Source: Paenibacillus pedocola (GTDB taxonomy: Bacteria > Bacillota > Bacilli > Paenibacillales > Paenibacillaceae). From it: 64,000 nucleotides of DNA. Every line of letters begins with the position of its first letter. Position 1 is the stretch's first letter. The stretch is from assembly GCF_031599675.1 (NCBI RefSeq), contig NZ_CP134223.1, positions 3,410,001 to 3,474,000 on the forward strand, given 5' to 3'. Made by a program: the position numbers and the translations under genes. Under the pieces are notes generated by a model. That model was not told the origin of the DNA. It saw only the letters and a program-made list of their open reading frames with translations, and did no database searches. Positions 16,626-24,824 of this stretch are shown piece after piece.

Positions 16626-16677
16626 GAAGATATGAAATCACAATTTTTTACCATATGTCATACCTGAGGAGACCAGT

Positions 16678-17472
16678 GTGAGAGTAGAATTATTTGAAAT
16701 CGGTGGATTTACACTTCGTTCCTATGGAGTTATCGTTGCGCTGGCAGTTCTGGCAGCGATGGGGGTTGCTATATATCTAGCAAGAGAGACATCATTTCGT
16801 AAACATATCCCCAATATGATCTTATATGTTTTGGGCGGAGCCCTATTAGGGGCTAGAATCTGGCATGTATTCTTTTTTCAATGGGATTACTATTCAGAGC
16901 ATCTTTCGGACATTGTGGCGATATGGAAAGGTGGAATCTCCATACAGGGAGCATTGATCGGCGGGTTTATCACTGCAGCCGTTTATGCCCGCGTACACCA
17001 AATCTCATTTTGGGAATTAGCGGACACGCTTGCCCCAGCCATTATTTTGGGACATGCGATCGGGCGCATCGCGTGTTTTTTAAACGGAGATGCATTTGGA
17101 TCACCGACGAACGCCGGGTTTGGAATTGTTTATCCGGAAGGAACACTAGCCTATGATCAGTATGGAGCAGTTCCACTATGGCCGGCGGAAGTCTGGGAGG
17201 GACAGTGGGACTTTATGGTGTTTGCGATTCTGATTTCTTTGAAGAATAGGAAGCTGCCCAAAGGTGTTCTTTTTCTATCGTACAATGTTTTATATGCAGC
17301 AGGCCGATTTTCACTGGAGTACCTGCGCGGAGATTCCCCTCGGTATGCGCTTAACTGGACGGCCGGCCAATGGACCAGTGTATCGGTAATTAGTATCGCT
17401 TTGGTTTTCATGGTGGTTTTTATACGAAAACATAGATCGGATATACAGATCATTAGCAGTACAGAGATCTAA
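16678..17472 (+). CDS. lgt: Prolipoprotein diacylglyceryl transferase
   Basis: 264 residues from a GTG start behind GAGGAG. Several transmembrane helices; the Lgt signature 'HAIGRIACFLNGDAFGSP' is intact, as are the later 'GRFSLEYLRGD' arginine and aspartate. The enzyme transfers diacylglycerol from phosphatidylglycerol to the lipobox Cys of prolipoproteins. As it sits with a response regulator in an accessory island, it is probably a second copy in the genome, perhaps dedicated to the island lipoprotein at 21117; this is inference. Confidence 0.93.
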   Translation: MRVELFEIGGFTLRSYGVIVALAVLAAMGVAIYLARETSFRKHIPNMILYVLGGALLGARIWHVFFFQWDYYSEHLSDIVAIWKGGISIQGALIGGFITAAVYARVHQISFWELADTLAPAIILGHAIGRIACFLNGDAFGSPTNAGFGIVYPEGTLAYDQYGAVPLWPAEVWEGQWDFMVFAILISLKNRKLPKGVLFLSYNVLYAAGRFSLEYLRGDSPRYALNWTAGQWTSVSVISIALVFMVVFIRKHRSDIQIISSTEI

Positions 17473-17549
17473 AACAGTTTTGAAAACGGAAATGGGTACA
17501 CAATAGGATACATCAATGAAAAACATAAATGACGAAGGTGGACAGGATC

Positions 17550-18257
17550 ATGTCGAAACTGCAGGTATTAATTGTAGATGATGAATGGAACATGAGAAAT
17601 TTAATTCGTATATATTTGATGAAGGAAGGCTTCCGAATCCAGGAAGCTGCAACCGGTCAAGAGGCTCTGTCGATGATTAAGAAACATTCTTTTGATATTG
17701 TATTGCTTGATGTAATGATGCCTGATATGGATGGTTGGCAAGTATGCAAGGAGGTTAGGGAAACCGAAACAGTACCTATCTTGATGCTCACGGCACGCTC
17801 TGAAACCAAGGACAAGATTCATGGACTTGGGGTGGGTGCAGATGATTATTTAACGAAGCCGTTTGAGCCTGAAGAGCTATTGGCCAGAATCTATTCATTA
17901 ATCCGTAGATCAACCATTTCAAAGTCCGTTCAACCTCAACAATGGGTGATGGAATTTCCACAGATAACTATCTTTCCGGATGCCCGAGAGGTTCGTATAC
18001 AAGATACTTCAGTTGATTTTACCCAGAAGGAATTTGATCTTCTCGTGGTGTTAGCCCAGAGCTGGCAGCGTGCCTATACCAGAGAGGAACTGGTAGAAAG
18101 AATTTGGGGTCATGAATATGAGGGTGAGGTTCGGGTTGTCGATACTCATATTAAAAATATTCGTGAAAAATTGCAAAAGGCAGGAATGAGTTATAACCCG
18201 ATACAAACCGTTTGGGGAGTAGGATATAAATTCCATGCTTCCGGAGACGATGTATGA
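17550..18257 (+). CDS. OmpR/PhoB-family response regulator
   Basis: About 235 residues. The ATG at 17550 is 8 nt after AAGGTGG; an upstream ATG at 17529 lacks a site. Receiver domain 1-120: acidic pocket 'VDDE', phospho-Asp in 'VLLDVMMPDMDGW', Thr in 'MLTARS', Lys in 'LTKPF'. C-terminal winged helix ('FTQKEFDLLVVLAQSWQRAYTREELVERIWG', 'VVDTHIKNIREKL', 'VWGVGYKF'). OmpR-family proteins bind tandem 10-11 bp repeats, which fits the shared promoter repeats around it. Its kinase partner is truncated. Confidence 0.93.
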   Translation: MSKLQVLIVDDEWNMRNLIRIYLMKEGFRIQEAATGQEALSMIKKHSFDIVLLDVMMPDMDGWQVCKEVRETETVPILMLTARSETKDKIHGLGVGADDYLTKPFEPEELLARIYSLIRRSTISKSVQPQQWVMEFPQITIFPDAREVRIQDTSVDFTQKEFDLLVVLAQSWQRAYTREELVERIWGHEYEGEVRVVDTHIKNIREKLQKAGMSYNPIQTVWGVGYKFHASGDDV

Positions 18258-18535
18258 GACAGAATCGAATCGGCTTTAAAATGGGGATGGTCATTATCAC
18301 CATATTTTTGATCGTCTTAATATTCCTGGGTTTTGCCATCGATCGAATGTTCACAAGTTTCTATTCTGCTGAGATGCAAAAAGAAACTGAGGAGATTACC
18401 TCGCACTTTACGGTGATGGCTAATGCCACAGATACGACATCAGAGCAGACGATGATGACGTTTGCCGAGTTTTCGAATGTAAGTATCTTTAATATACTCA
18501 AGAAGCAACCAGAAAAGGAGGAGGGAAGGGTATGA
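18254..18535 (+). pseudogene. Truncated sensor histidine kinase
   Basis: 93 codons overlapping the regulator stop (ATGA). It has the first transmembrane helix ('MGMVIITIFLIVLIFLGFAI') and the start of the extracellular sensor ('IDRMFTSFYSAEMQKETEEITSHF'). It then ends in 'PEKEEGRV' without second helix, HAMP, His-box or ATPase domain. It cannot be a kinase as it stands. It is therefore a 3'-deleted gene or a small leftover sensor. The next gene begins inside its last codons. Confidence 0.8.
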
Positions 18536-18738
18536 AAAAAGTAGAATGGCTCATTGCTGCTCTCTTTATGGGAGTGGGGATCTTATGTATGACAATTTCA
18601 GCAGTTTCATTCCAGAGTAACTCTCTTCTTCAATTTGGCGGTTATGTTAAGACATTTTTATTATGCATTGTACTGCTTGTTGTAAGCCTATTTCTGATGG
18701 TGAAATTGATTCGTCTAAACCGGAAGTCAAAAGAATAG
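18532..18738 (+). CDS. Small two-helix membrane protein
   Basis: 68 residues, well-placed AGGAGG site. Two transmembrane helices (about 5-25 and 35-58), basic C-terminal tail ('KLIRLNRKSKE'). It overlaps the truncated kinase by 4 nt, so it is the last gene of the lgt operon. No family was recognised. Confidence 0.65.
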   Translation: MKKVEWLIAALFMGVGILCMTISAVSFQSNSLLQFGGYVKTFLLCIVLLVVSLFLMVKLIRLNRKSKE

Positions 18739-19114
18739 GCCTACTCAAAAAGATAGGAGTTATAATTCGAACCCCGCCTGATTTTATGAAATAGGTCTGT
18801 AAAACCTTCCCGTTTCCCAAAAAGATACCGTCATGATGCTGACACTAGAAAAAGGGCTATTGTTTTTTTCATGTTGGGTTCCTCCTAAGAGTATCTTTGT
18901 GAATCTGATCACATCCTAGCATAGGATTTCAAGGTTTGTTGAGGCGTAATATTTGGTACCATGTTTTTCAATAAACTCCATTAAAACCACATAAATACCA
19001 CGTGGTTCCCACATAAAAATTAGTTAAAATAATCTGATTGCCTAAAAAATGATGGCTTTCCAATCATTGATGTGAGGCAGTAAACAGGGTGTTTTATTTT
19101 TTTTTAAGAACATT
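18739..19114. other. Intergenic region with a 13-codon mini-ORF
   Basis: No gene of normal size. On the minus strand 18872-18831 a perfect AGGAGG, 8 nt spacing and ATG precede 'MKKTIALFLVSAS' and a stop, which looks like the signal-peptide start of a lost secreted-protein gene. The rest shows nothing recognisable. Confidence 0.4.
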
Positions 19115-19151
19115 CTTTCTTCATACTTTCCCCAAAGTACATTGGTATGCT
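19115..19151 (+). promoter_or_regulatory. Tandem 11-bp repeat promoter, site E
   Basis: Units CTTTCTTCATA (19115-19125) and CTTTCCCCAAA (19126-19136), 9 nt, then TATGCT (19146-19151). It is a near copy of site B in front of the 7034 gene and would drive the second Met-rich module. Confidence 0.6.
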
Positions 19152-19212
19152 TTAGCTATAGCAAGAGCATCAGGGCTAAATAAGGGGGGGCATATGGGGG
19201 GGTAAGGATTGT

Positions 19213-19257
19213 TTGAAAGCTTTACATACTATTCTTGGTTGTGCCCTCAATTTGTAA
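19213..19257 (+). pseudogene. Remnant of a paralogue of the 7034 membrane gene
   Basis: From TTG, 14 codons read 'LKALHTILGCALNL' before a stop, matching the first residues of the 7034 protein ('KAIRNILGFAL'). The ribosome-site region and promoter also match. The rest of the gene (about 280 codons) is deleted. Confidence 0.75.
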
Positions 19258-19355
19258 CGCCCGCGGTTAACTTCTTACAAAACCATTCATTAAGTGTTAA
19301 CAAACTCATCAATGAGCAAATCAGACAAACCGTTAACAAAAAAGGAGGATAAAAA

Positions 19356-19910
19356 ATGGATATGGATAATTCAAGTATGATGTCAGGGTTTAGTGTATCT
19401 GGAAACGTTGAGGGCATTGCTGGCACGGGGAATTATAATTCAGGAGGTGTAATGAGTAGCCTTCTATCGGGCCTAACTCAATTGCTATTTGTAGTGTTGA
19501 TTCTCAGCATCGTTATTGGCTTAGTAGTATGGCTGAAGAACAAATATTTCAAAGAATCTTTTGACAAAGGGAAACAGTTTATAAACAATGACCCAATGCT
19601 GAAGACGATTTTCGTTCTGGCATCCACTTTGGTGGGTGTACTCGTCGTATTATATCTCTTGGATGTGTTGATGAATGGTGGATTTAACCCGAATCAAATC
19701 GGATTTGTTTCAAGCTTGAGTGTTTCAGGAATCATAACGTTTTTCATTAAAGTTTTGACCATTCTTTTCGTCGTAGCCTTGATTGCTTTCTTATACAACT
19801 ATGTGAAACAAAATCTCAAAAGCACTTACATCGCTTCTTCAACTGGAGTTAACCTTAGCTCTGGAGCAGAAGAGAAGTCTATTCATAAGGATGTAACAGA
19901 GAAGGAATAA
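19356..19910 (+). CDS. Met-rich membrane protein, paralogue of 7933 gene
   Basis: 184 residues with an AGGAGG site. It has the same layout as the protein at 7933: Met/Ser/Gly-rich N-terminus ('MDMDNSSMMSGFSVSGN'), three to four transmembrane helices with matching loops ('YFKESFDKGKQFINNDPMLK'), hydrophilic tail. No known family. Keeping both copies despite decay of neighbours suggests selection for this protein. Confidence 0.8.
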   Translation: MDMDNSSMMSGFSVSGNVEGIAGTGNYNSGGVMSSLLSGLTQLLFVVLILSIVIGLVVWLKNKYFKESFDKGKQFINNDPMLKTIFVLASTLVGVLVVLYLLDVLMNGGFNPNQIGFVSSLSVSGIITFFIKVLTILFVVALIAFLYNYVKQNLKSTYIASSTGVNLSSGAEEKSIHKDVTEKE

Positions 19911-19962
19911 ATGAAGCGTGTGATGAGGTAACTAAAAAAATATATATTGGAGGAAAATTAAA

Positions 19963-20400
19963 ATGAACAACAGTAATGGCTGGTTGAAACTGTCGATCTT
20001 CTCTTTTGCTGGACTAATTATCCTGGTAGTACTGATGAATGTAACAAATCCTGCAAAAGCAACAACGACCACGAATCACGTTAATGGAACAGCATCAGTA
20101 GGAGGAACAGTACAGGGTACAGTTAACGGCGGTGTATCGATGGACCAGATGGATGATTTGATGCAGCAGATGAATCAATTACAGCAGGGAATGATGCAAA
20201 TGCAGCAGGGATCTATGGGCCAACAAAGTTCCACTATGGGAAGCTCCGGCAGTATGGGGAGTTCCAGCAATATGGGAAGCTCCGGCGGTATGATGGATGA
20301 TGATATGGATATGATGGACATGATGGACCAAATGAACAATATGAATAATATGAACAACAGCAATTCTAGCAGCAGTGGCGGCGGAATGGGCATGATGTAA
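19963..20400 (+). CDS. Secreted or anchored Met/Gln-rich protein, paralogue of 9890 gene
   Basis: 145 residues. One N-terminal helix ('WLKLSIFSFAGLIILVVLM'), then 'HVNGTASVGGTVQGTVNGGVS', Met/Gln repeats ('DQMDDLMQQMNQLQQGMMQMQQG') and a tail with Gly-Ser-Met and Asp-Met repeats ending 'GGGMGMM'. Its Met density is far above average, as in copper- or silver-binding domains. It begins at the equivalent of the internal start of the 9713 gene. Confidence 0.8.
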   Translation: MNNSNGWLKLSIFSFAGLIILVVLMNVTNPAKATTTTNHVNGTASVGGTVQGTVNGGVSMDQMDDLMQQMNQLQQGMMQMQQGSMGQQSSTMGSSGSMGSSSNMGSSGGMMDDDMDMMDMMDQMNNMNNMNNSNSSSSGGGMGMM

Positions 20401-20439
20401 TTCTTGTTCTTGAAATTATCAATATATTTGGGTTTCACA

Positions 20440-20487
20440 TAAAAGAACAAGCTGACTCCGGGGAACTGGTTTCAGCTTGTTCTTTTA
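20440..20487 (+). terminator. Strong stem-loop terminator
   Basis: AAAAGAACAAGCTGA pairs with TCAGCTTGTTCTTTT around a 16-nt loop. A related stem follows the gene at 22568. Confidence 0.9.
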
Positions 20488-20531
20488 TTAATAAGTATTT
20501 CAAATTTTTCTAACTTCATGATTAACCCAAT

Positions 20532-20568
20532 GTTTCAACACATTTTCTACATAGTCATTCCTTACAAT
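20532..20568 (+). promoter_or_regulatory. Tandem 11-bp repeat promoter, site F
   Basis: Units GTTTCAACACA (20532-20542) and TTTTCTACATA (20543-20553), 9 nt, then TACAAT (20563-20568), 39 nt before the gene at 20608. It is the closest match to site D. Confidence 0.7.
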
Positions 20569-20607
20569 GAGGCTATAACAAAATAAGATTTATACGGAGG
20601 TAACGAT

Positions 20608-20808
20608 ATGGATTGGTCTTGGTTAGTCGCTCTGGTTTGTCCGTTAATGATGATATTTATGATGTTCGGTATGCGAGGAGGACATAGCCATGGGCCTCAT
20701 AAAAAACAACTTTCTGTTGAAGAAGTACAGCAAGAATTATTGAACTTAAAAGAAAAAAATGAGCTATTGCAAAAAGAAATTCAAGGCCTAAAAGATAAAG
20801 CAATTTAG
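20608..20808 (+). CDS. Small single-pass membrane protein, paralogue of 5903 gene
   Basis: 66 residues with GGAGGT. Helix 'MDWSWLVALVCPLMMIFMMFGM' is followed by 'RGGHSHGPHKK', a short His-rich turn, and a coiled-coil tail ('EEVQQELLNLKEKNELLQKEIQGLKDKA'). The coiled coil points to oligomerisation. It is the first gene of an operon with the Cys/His-rich protein at 20823 and the beta-propeller lipoprotein. Confidence 0.75.
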   Translation: MDWSWLVALVCPLMMIFMMFGMRGGHSHGPHKKQLSVEEVQQELLNLKEKNELLQKEIQGLKDKAI

Positions 20809-20822
20809 AGGAGGAAGTATCA

Positions 20823-21077
20823 ATGAGTTGTTGCGGAGATCACAAACATGGAGATCAAAACCAAGAAGGTAAGGGTCATAATCACAGTAATATGAAGAAA
20901 CATAGTTGGTTAATGAAAGTATGCTGCATCTTACCGATTGTTCTGATTGGTATAATGCTTGTAGCGAATTCAGCGAGTGGTATCTCCGGTAATATCCTGA
21001 CATACAGCTTGTTACTTCTTTGCCCACTCTCACACTTAGTGTTGATGCCACTATTGATGCGAAAGAAAAATATGTAA
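20823..21077 (+). CDS. DUF2933-like small membrane protein with Cys/His-rich N-terminus
   Basis: 84 residues, 14 nt after the previous gene, site AGAGGAGG. The N-terminus 'MSCCGDHKHGDQNQEGKGHNH' is Cys/His-rich, followed by two transmembrane helices ('VCCILPIVLIGIMLVA', 'LTYSLLLLCPLSHLVLMPLLM'). The architecture recalls DUF2933 proteins of metal-resistance loci. The metal role is inferred from the ligand residues. Confidence 0.7.
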   Translation: MSCCGDHKHGDQNQEGKGHNHSNMKKHSWLMKVCCILPIVLIGIMLVANSASGISGNILTYSLLLLCPLSHLVLMPLLMRKKNM

Positions 21078-21116
21078 TAATCCTAATTGATTAAATTGGA
21101 GGGTGTAACAATACCG

Positions 21117-22225
21117 ATGAATAAAAATATGATCATAGGTCTGTCGAGTCTTATTCTTGTAGTTGGGTTAACCGCATGCGGTAATGGTGCAAGTACGCAG
21201 CAAAACTCAGCATTACCAGCTAATAATAGTCAAACGGTAAATTCGAATGAAACCTCCAAAAGTGCAGGGGATTTGGCAGAAGGAGAAATCTACTATACAG
21301 CTAATGAAGGAGGAAGTATTTCAAAAATAGATGCGGCCACAAATCAAGTGATAGATACAATTGAAATCGATGGAGCCGTTCATAATGTTCAGATTTCTCC
21401 CGATGGAAAAACAGTAGGCGTCACAGTCGTTCCTGAAATGCCGGAGATGGGTGAAAGTGAAAATGATCATGACTCCGATCATGCCATGAACGGATATGCG
21501 ATATTTTATGATACAGCAACTAACAAAAAATCCACCAAGTTAATGTTGGAGCACACCCTGCTCATATCGTATTTACAGGGGACAATAAGTATATCCTGAT
21601 CACAAATAATGAAGATAATAATGTAACGGTTCTTGATACGAAGACCCATGAACAAGTAACAACAATTCCTACCGGTAAGGGGCCGCATGGATTTAGAGTT
21701 TCTGCGGATAGTAAATTTGCATATGTAGCGAATATGAGTGAAGATACCATCAGCGTGTTAAACCTGGAAACGATGAAGGAAGATGGAAAGATTACAGTCG
21801 GTCAAACGCCTGTTACAACGGCTGTGACAAACGATGGTCAAACTTTGATCGCGACACTTAACGCTGAAAATGCCGTCGCCATTGTTGATTTGAAAGATGG
21901 GAGTAGTGTGAAAGTACCTGTTGGCAATGGCCCTGCACAAGTATTCGTTCAGTCCGATAACAAATATGCAATTGTTGCAAATCAAGGTACAGAGGAAAAC
22001 CCTTCAAACAGCATCTCCAAAATTGATTTAAGCACTCAACAGGTCGTAGCTACGATTGAAACAGGTAAGGGCGCTCATGGAGTTGTAACAAATAAAGATA
22101 ATAGTCGCATATATGTAACGAACATGTTTGAAAATACCGTTAGCGTTATCGATAACCAAGAAAACAAGGTAATTACCCAGGTTAAGGTTGGGACAACTCC
22201 GAATGGTATTAGTTTTACGCCCTAA
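21117..22225 (+). pseudogene. YVTN/YncE-type beta-propeller lipoprotein, frameshifted
   Basis: Lipobox 'GLTACG' at residues 17-22 after the ATG at 21117. Successive propeller repeats are visible ('ISKIDAATNQVIDTIEIDG', 'VTVLDTKTHEQVTTIP', 'ISVLNLETMKEDGKITVG', 'VSVIDNQENKVITQVKVG'), like surface YVTN repeat proteins and cytochrome-d1-like propellers. The frame breaks at the A6 run 21525-21530: one extra A would restore a continuous protein of about 370 residues through 'KIHQVNVGAHPAHIVFTG'. It could be an inactivating mutation, a slippage site or an assembly error. It lies 39 nt after the DUF2933-like gene. Confidence 0.8.
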
Positions 22226-22262
22226 GTTGATATAAAATTAATTGTTATTTTTATATCAACGA
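22226..22262 (+). terminator. Hairpin after the beta-propeller gene
   Basis: TTGATATAAAA pairs with TTTTTATATCAA around an AT-rich loop; a moderate intrinsic terminator. Confidence 0.6.
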
Positions 22263-22281
22263 ATAGCGAAAGGGTAAGAAC

Positions 22282-22568
22282 GTGCAAAAAATGAAAATCG
22301 GAGATTTTATAATTCTTGGAATTGTACTTCTGATCGCAGGATTAATTTCCGGTGTAAAATGGTTTGATTCACATAATGAAAAGTATCTTCAAGGTAGTTG
22401 ACTGCTCAAATCACGGTGGATGGAAAAGCGTATAAAACCGTTACTTTGACTGATGCGATCAAGGAAATGCTGCCATTGATGAGAGAAATGCATCCTAATA
22501 TATCCGAGGATCAGTTGATTGATATGCATCAATCCAGAGATATGGACAAGATGATGCAATCCATTTAA
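22282..22568 (+). pseudogene. Broken NusG-II-like membrane protein gene
   Basis: The first part (22282-22401) encodes 'MKIGDFIILGIVLLIAGLISG' and ends at a stop after 39 codons. In a second frame (22404-22568) 'QITVDGKAYKTVTLTDAIKEML' continues, ending in a Met/His-containing helix. The start and the 'VDGK.YKTV' segment resemble NusG domain II proteins, but the two parts are out of frame and the end does not fit, so this may be a hybrid of two genes. Confidence 0.5.
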
Positions 22569-22572
22569 GAAA

Positions 22573-22632
22573 AATCATAATAAAACAAGCTGACGCCGAG
22601 TTCGGCTTGGTTTAGCTTGTTTTATTATGATT
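22573..22632 (+). terminator. Long palindromic terminator
   Basis: AATCATAATAAAACAAGCT pairs with its complement ending at 22632 around a GC-rich loop; T-rich arm on both strands. Confidence 0.85.
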
Positions 22633-22880
22633 CTTGAAGGGTCAAGCCGGAATATAATACTCGTATAGCGGTAAGATTATTTCATAATTATACGATGTTT
22701 ATACTTGACACATAGGTTAAGAGGGTAGAGTATATTTTTCGCTCCTGTGCTTCAGCGCAGTTATGAGACCCCTCATCTAACATTTCGTTTCGTTCATATA
22801 TATCCTCCGCCCAAAGGGCGACTTATGATACCACTTTGAACTTATTTCACTTCTTATCCTTGTTATTCAATCGTTTCTTT
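22633..22880. other. Region without a gene
   Basis: No coding sequence seen. A TTGACA at 22705-22710 followed by AT-rich DNA could be a leftover promoter of the deleted copper locus. Confidence 0.3.
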
Positions 22881-23014
22881 TTATTTCATTAATTTTTTTA
22901 CAGTAAGAAGAAGTTCATCAATGACTGCATGATCACCTTCATTTAATCGATTTATAACACAACTTTTCATGTGATGTTCAAGAAGCATCTTACCCACTCC
23001 ATTTAGAGCAGATT
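22881..23014 (-). pseudogene. C-terminal remnant of a CsoR-family repressor
   Basis: Read on the minus strand, the frame gives '[26 protein letters not shown]' and ends 'LLTVKKLMK'. The HxxxxC pair ('HHMKSC') matches the His-x3-Cys copper ligands of CsoR. The N-terminal half is gone: the frame runs into the copA remnant near 23010. Confidence 0.8.
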
Positions 23015-23386
23015 GAATTGCTTACCGAAGGGATTACTGAAAAAGAGTTGTTAAGACTCGCTGCTTCAGCTGAAAAGAACTCCGAACATCCCCTTGCTGA
23101 AGTTAGCGTAACCGGCATTCAACAGGTTGGCATACAGAAGGTCATGGCTGAAATACTTCCAGAAGGAAAAGCAGATGAAGTCAAAAAACTTCAGTCACAA
23201 GGTAAAAAGGTAGCTATGGTGGGTGATGGAATCAACGACGCTCCCGCACTACTTGGCTATAATACACTGGGGATTCCTATTGCTGCTATTGGTCTCTTGG
23301 CTCCTTGGGTTGTAGGAGCGGTTATGGCACTAAGTTCTGTATCTGTAGTCTTGAATGCCCTTCGCTTACAACGAATTACGCTGTAA
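23011..23386 (+). pseudogene. Multiply deleted copper-type P1B ATPase (copA-like)
   Basis: About 125 codons join three distant parts of a CopA-type pump: the N-domain ('[13 protein letters not shown]', containing the HP motif), the hinge ('[17 protein letters not shown]') and the last helices ('NALRLQRI'). The phosphorylation Asp, CPC helix and N-terminal metal domains are missing. Deletions kept the frame open but the product cannot transport. Head-to-head fusion with the csoR remnant marks a deletion junction. Confidence 0.85.
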
Positions 23387-23453
23387 TAATCTAGTGGTAC
23401 AGAAATTCTCTACACTAACAAAAGATATGTGCCACCTACATTCGATGTTTTCT

Positions 23454-23498
23454 ATAACAAAAAGACTTCGAAGTATATCTTCGAAGTCTTTTTGTTAT
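23454..23498. terminator. Perfect 20-bp stem terminator, bidirectional
   Basis: Two perfectly complementary 20-base arms around the loop TATAT (23474-23478), with A/T runs at both outer ends. Confidence 0.9.
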
Positions 23499-23507
23499 CT
23501 TTCTTTA

Positions 23508-23993
23508 TTAATGACTCATACCAGCCATTCCGCTTACAATCTCAGGATTAACCATCCCAAAGATCATGGCGATGTGTGCAACAACGAGAAACCCGCTGAC
23601 GAGAATAAAGTGAAGCTTGAGCTTTCCTTCTTCCGAACGTTTACGGCTGATAAGTCCAAGATCCAAAAGAGCCAGAGGCAGCAGGAAGAATACGCCGCTG
23701 AGGTAAAATCCAACCGCGACAACGTCTACCCAAGAATGCCACTCTCCATTTACGGTCAGAGGGACAAAAGCTGTTGGGAAAAGATACAAGAAAACTCCTG
23801 TAAAGTAAAGACCAGCCAAAATACTGCAGATTCGGTTAAATGCCTTTAATCCACCCTGGACATTTTTGTTGAAAAGGATAAAGAACTCTGTTACCGTAAT
23901 TGTCTCAGCAAAAATGACGGGGATTGCCATAAAGATGATCAGATTCCACGGCTGATTGTCCATAAGAAGGGACATGTAATGAGTCATGTTCAT
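23508..23993 (-). CDS. DUF6803-like polytopic membrane protein
   Basis: 161 residues, about five transmembrane helices, with a GGAGGA site. Conserved-looking polar features are 'MTHYMSLLMDNQPWN' at the N-terminus, Glu in 'AETITVTEFF', 'WHSWVDV' in an external loop and the ending 'GMAGMSH'. It resembles a small family of membrane proteins near Met-rich and copper genes in Bacillota. Function is unknown. Its promoter carries site G of the repeat family. Confidence 0.75.
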   Translation of the reverse strand: MNMTHYMSLLMDNQPWNLIIFMAIPVIFAETITVTEFFILFNKNVQGGLKAFNRICSILAGLYFTGVFLYLFPTAFVPLTVNGEWHSWVDVVAVGFYLSGVFFLLPLALLDLGLISRKRSEEGKLKLHFILVSGFLVVAHIAMIFGMVNPEIVSGMAGMSH

Positions 23994-24032
23994 TGATTAA
24001 TTTCCTCCATTTATATAATTACTGCAAGAATT

Positions 24033-24069
24033 ATTATAGGAGATAAATATGTGGAAAGTATGTAGAAGA
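24033..24069 (-). promoter_or_regulatory. Tandem 11-bp repeat promoter, site G
   Basis: Minus strand: TCTTCTACATA (24069-24059), CTTTCCACATA (24058-24048), 9 nt, then a consensus TATAAT (24038-24033), 39 nt before the DUF6803-like start. Confidence 0.7.
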
Positions 24070-24175
24070 GATTGGAGAAGGAGTATCAATAGATGGAAAA
24101 TAGAGTTGAAGATCTGAAGTATAGAATTTGTTTAGAAGATGGGTATACTACGTGGATTGAAAGGGAAGGGGAAGT

Positions 24176-24685
24176 ATGGAATACCTAGTAGTGGATTCAG
24201 AATTACTCATGCGGTGGCTGATGGAATGGGGAGCCTGGGCAGTCCTCATAAGTTTATTGATAAATGTGGTCATAAGTGTTGTAGGAATCATTCCATCAGT
24301 GGCACTAACGATTGTGAATATGTTAGTCTTTGGCGTGGTTCCTGGATTTCTTCTCTCATGGGTCGGAGAAGTTTTAGGTGCAGCCGTCTCGTATCTTCTT
24401 TATCGCAAAGGCACCTTAACCTATAAGGAGAAATATCGCCCGAATAAAACCATCAAATGGCTGTCCCAGATTCAAACATTAAATCCTAAGCGTCAGTTTT
24501 TTAGCATAATAATTGCCCGATCAGCGCCGTTAATTCCTTCATCATTAGTCACTTTAATCTGCGTTATATCCAAAATAGGCTTTTCAAATTTTATAGTTGC
24601 TTCGGCGATAGGTAAAATACCATCATTGCTACTCGAAGCACTCATTGGCTATGGATATGTTAATCTATTGAACTATAAATTCTAG
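24176..24685 (+). CDS. VTT (TVP38/DedA-like) membrane protein
   Basis: 169 residues, site GGGGAAG. Several helices; the SNARE-associated/VTT core is visible: 'NMLVFGVVPGFLLSWVGEVLGAAVSYLLYR' and later 'IIIARSAPLIPSSLVTLICVISKIGFSNF', with the conserved Arg and Pro. Such proteins are linked to phospholipid scrambling or recycling. Function in this context is unknown. Confidence 0.85.
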   Translation: MEYLVVDSELLMRWLMEWGAWAVLISLLINVVISVVGIIPSVALTIVNMLVFGVVPGFLLSWVGEVLGAAVSYLLYRKGTLTYKEKYRPNKTIKWLSQIQTLNPKRQFFSIIIARSAPLIPSSLVTLICVISKIGFSNFIVASAIGKIPSLLLEALIGYGYVNLLNYKF

Positions 24686-24824
24686 GTAATGATTACAATT
24701 TCGTTTCTTTTATTGATCGCCCTTATTTTTAATCTTGATAGAAAGAATAAGAGGTAATGCATGGATAATAGAAATGAGTTACTTTTATAAAGAGGTTTTT
24801 TGCGAATTTAAGCTCAAAACGGGC

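Noticed and set aside
22633..22880. Possible small RNA or tRNA
   Set aside because: No cloverleaf or conserved RNA pattern; only a lone promoter-like hexamer.
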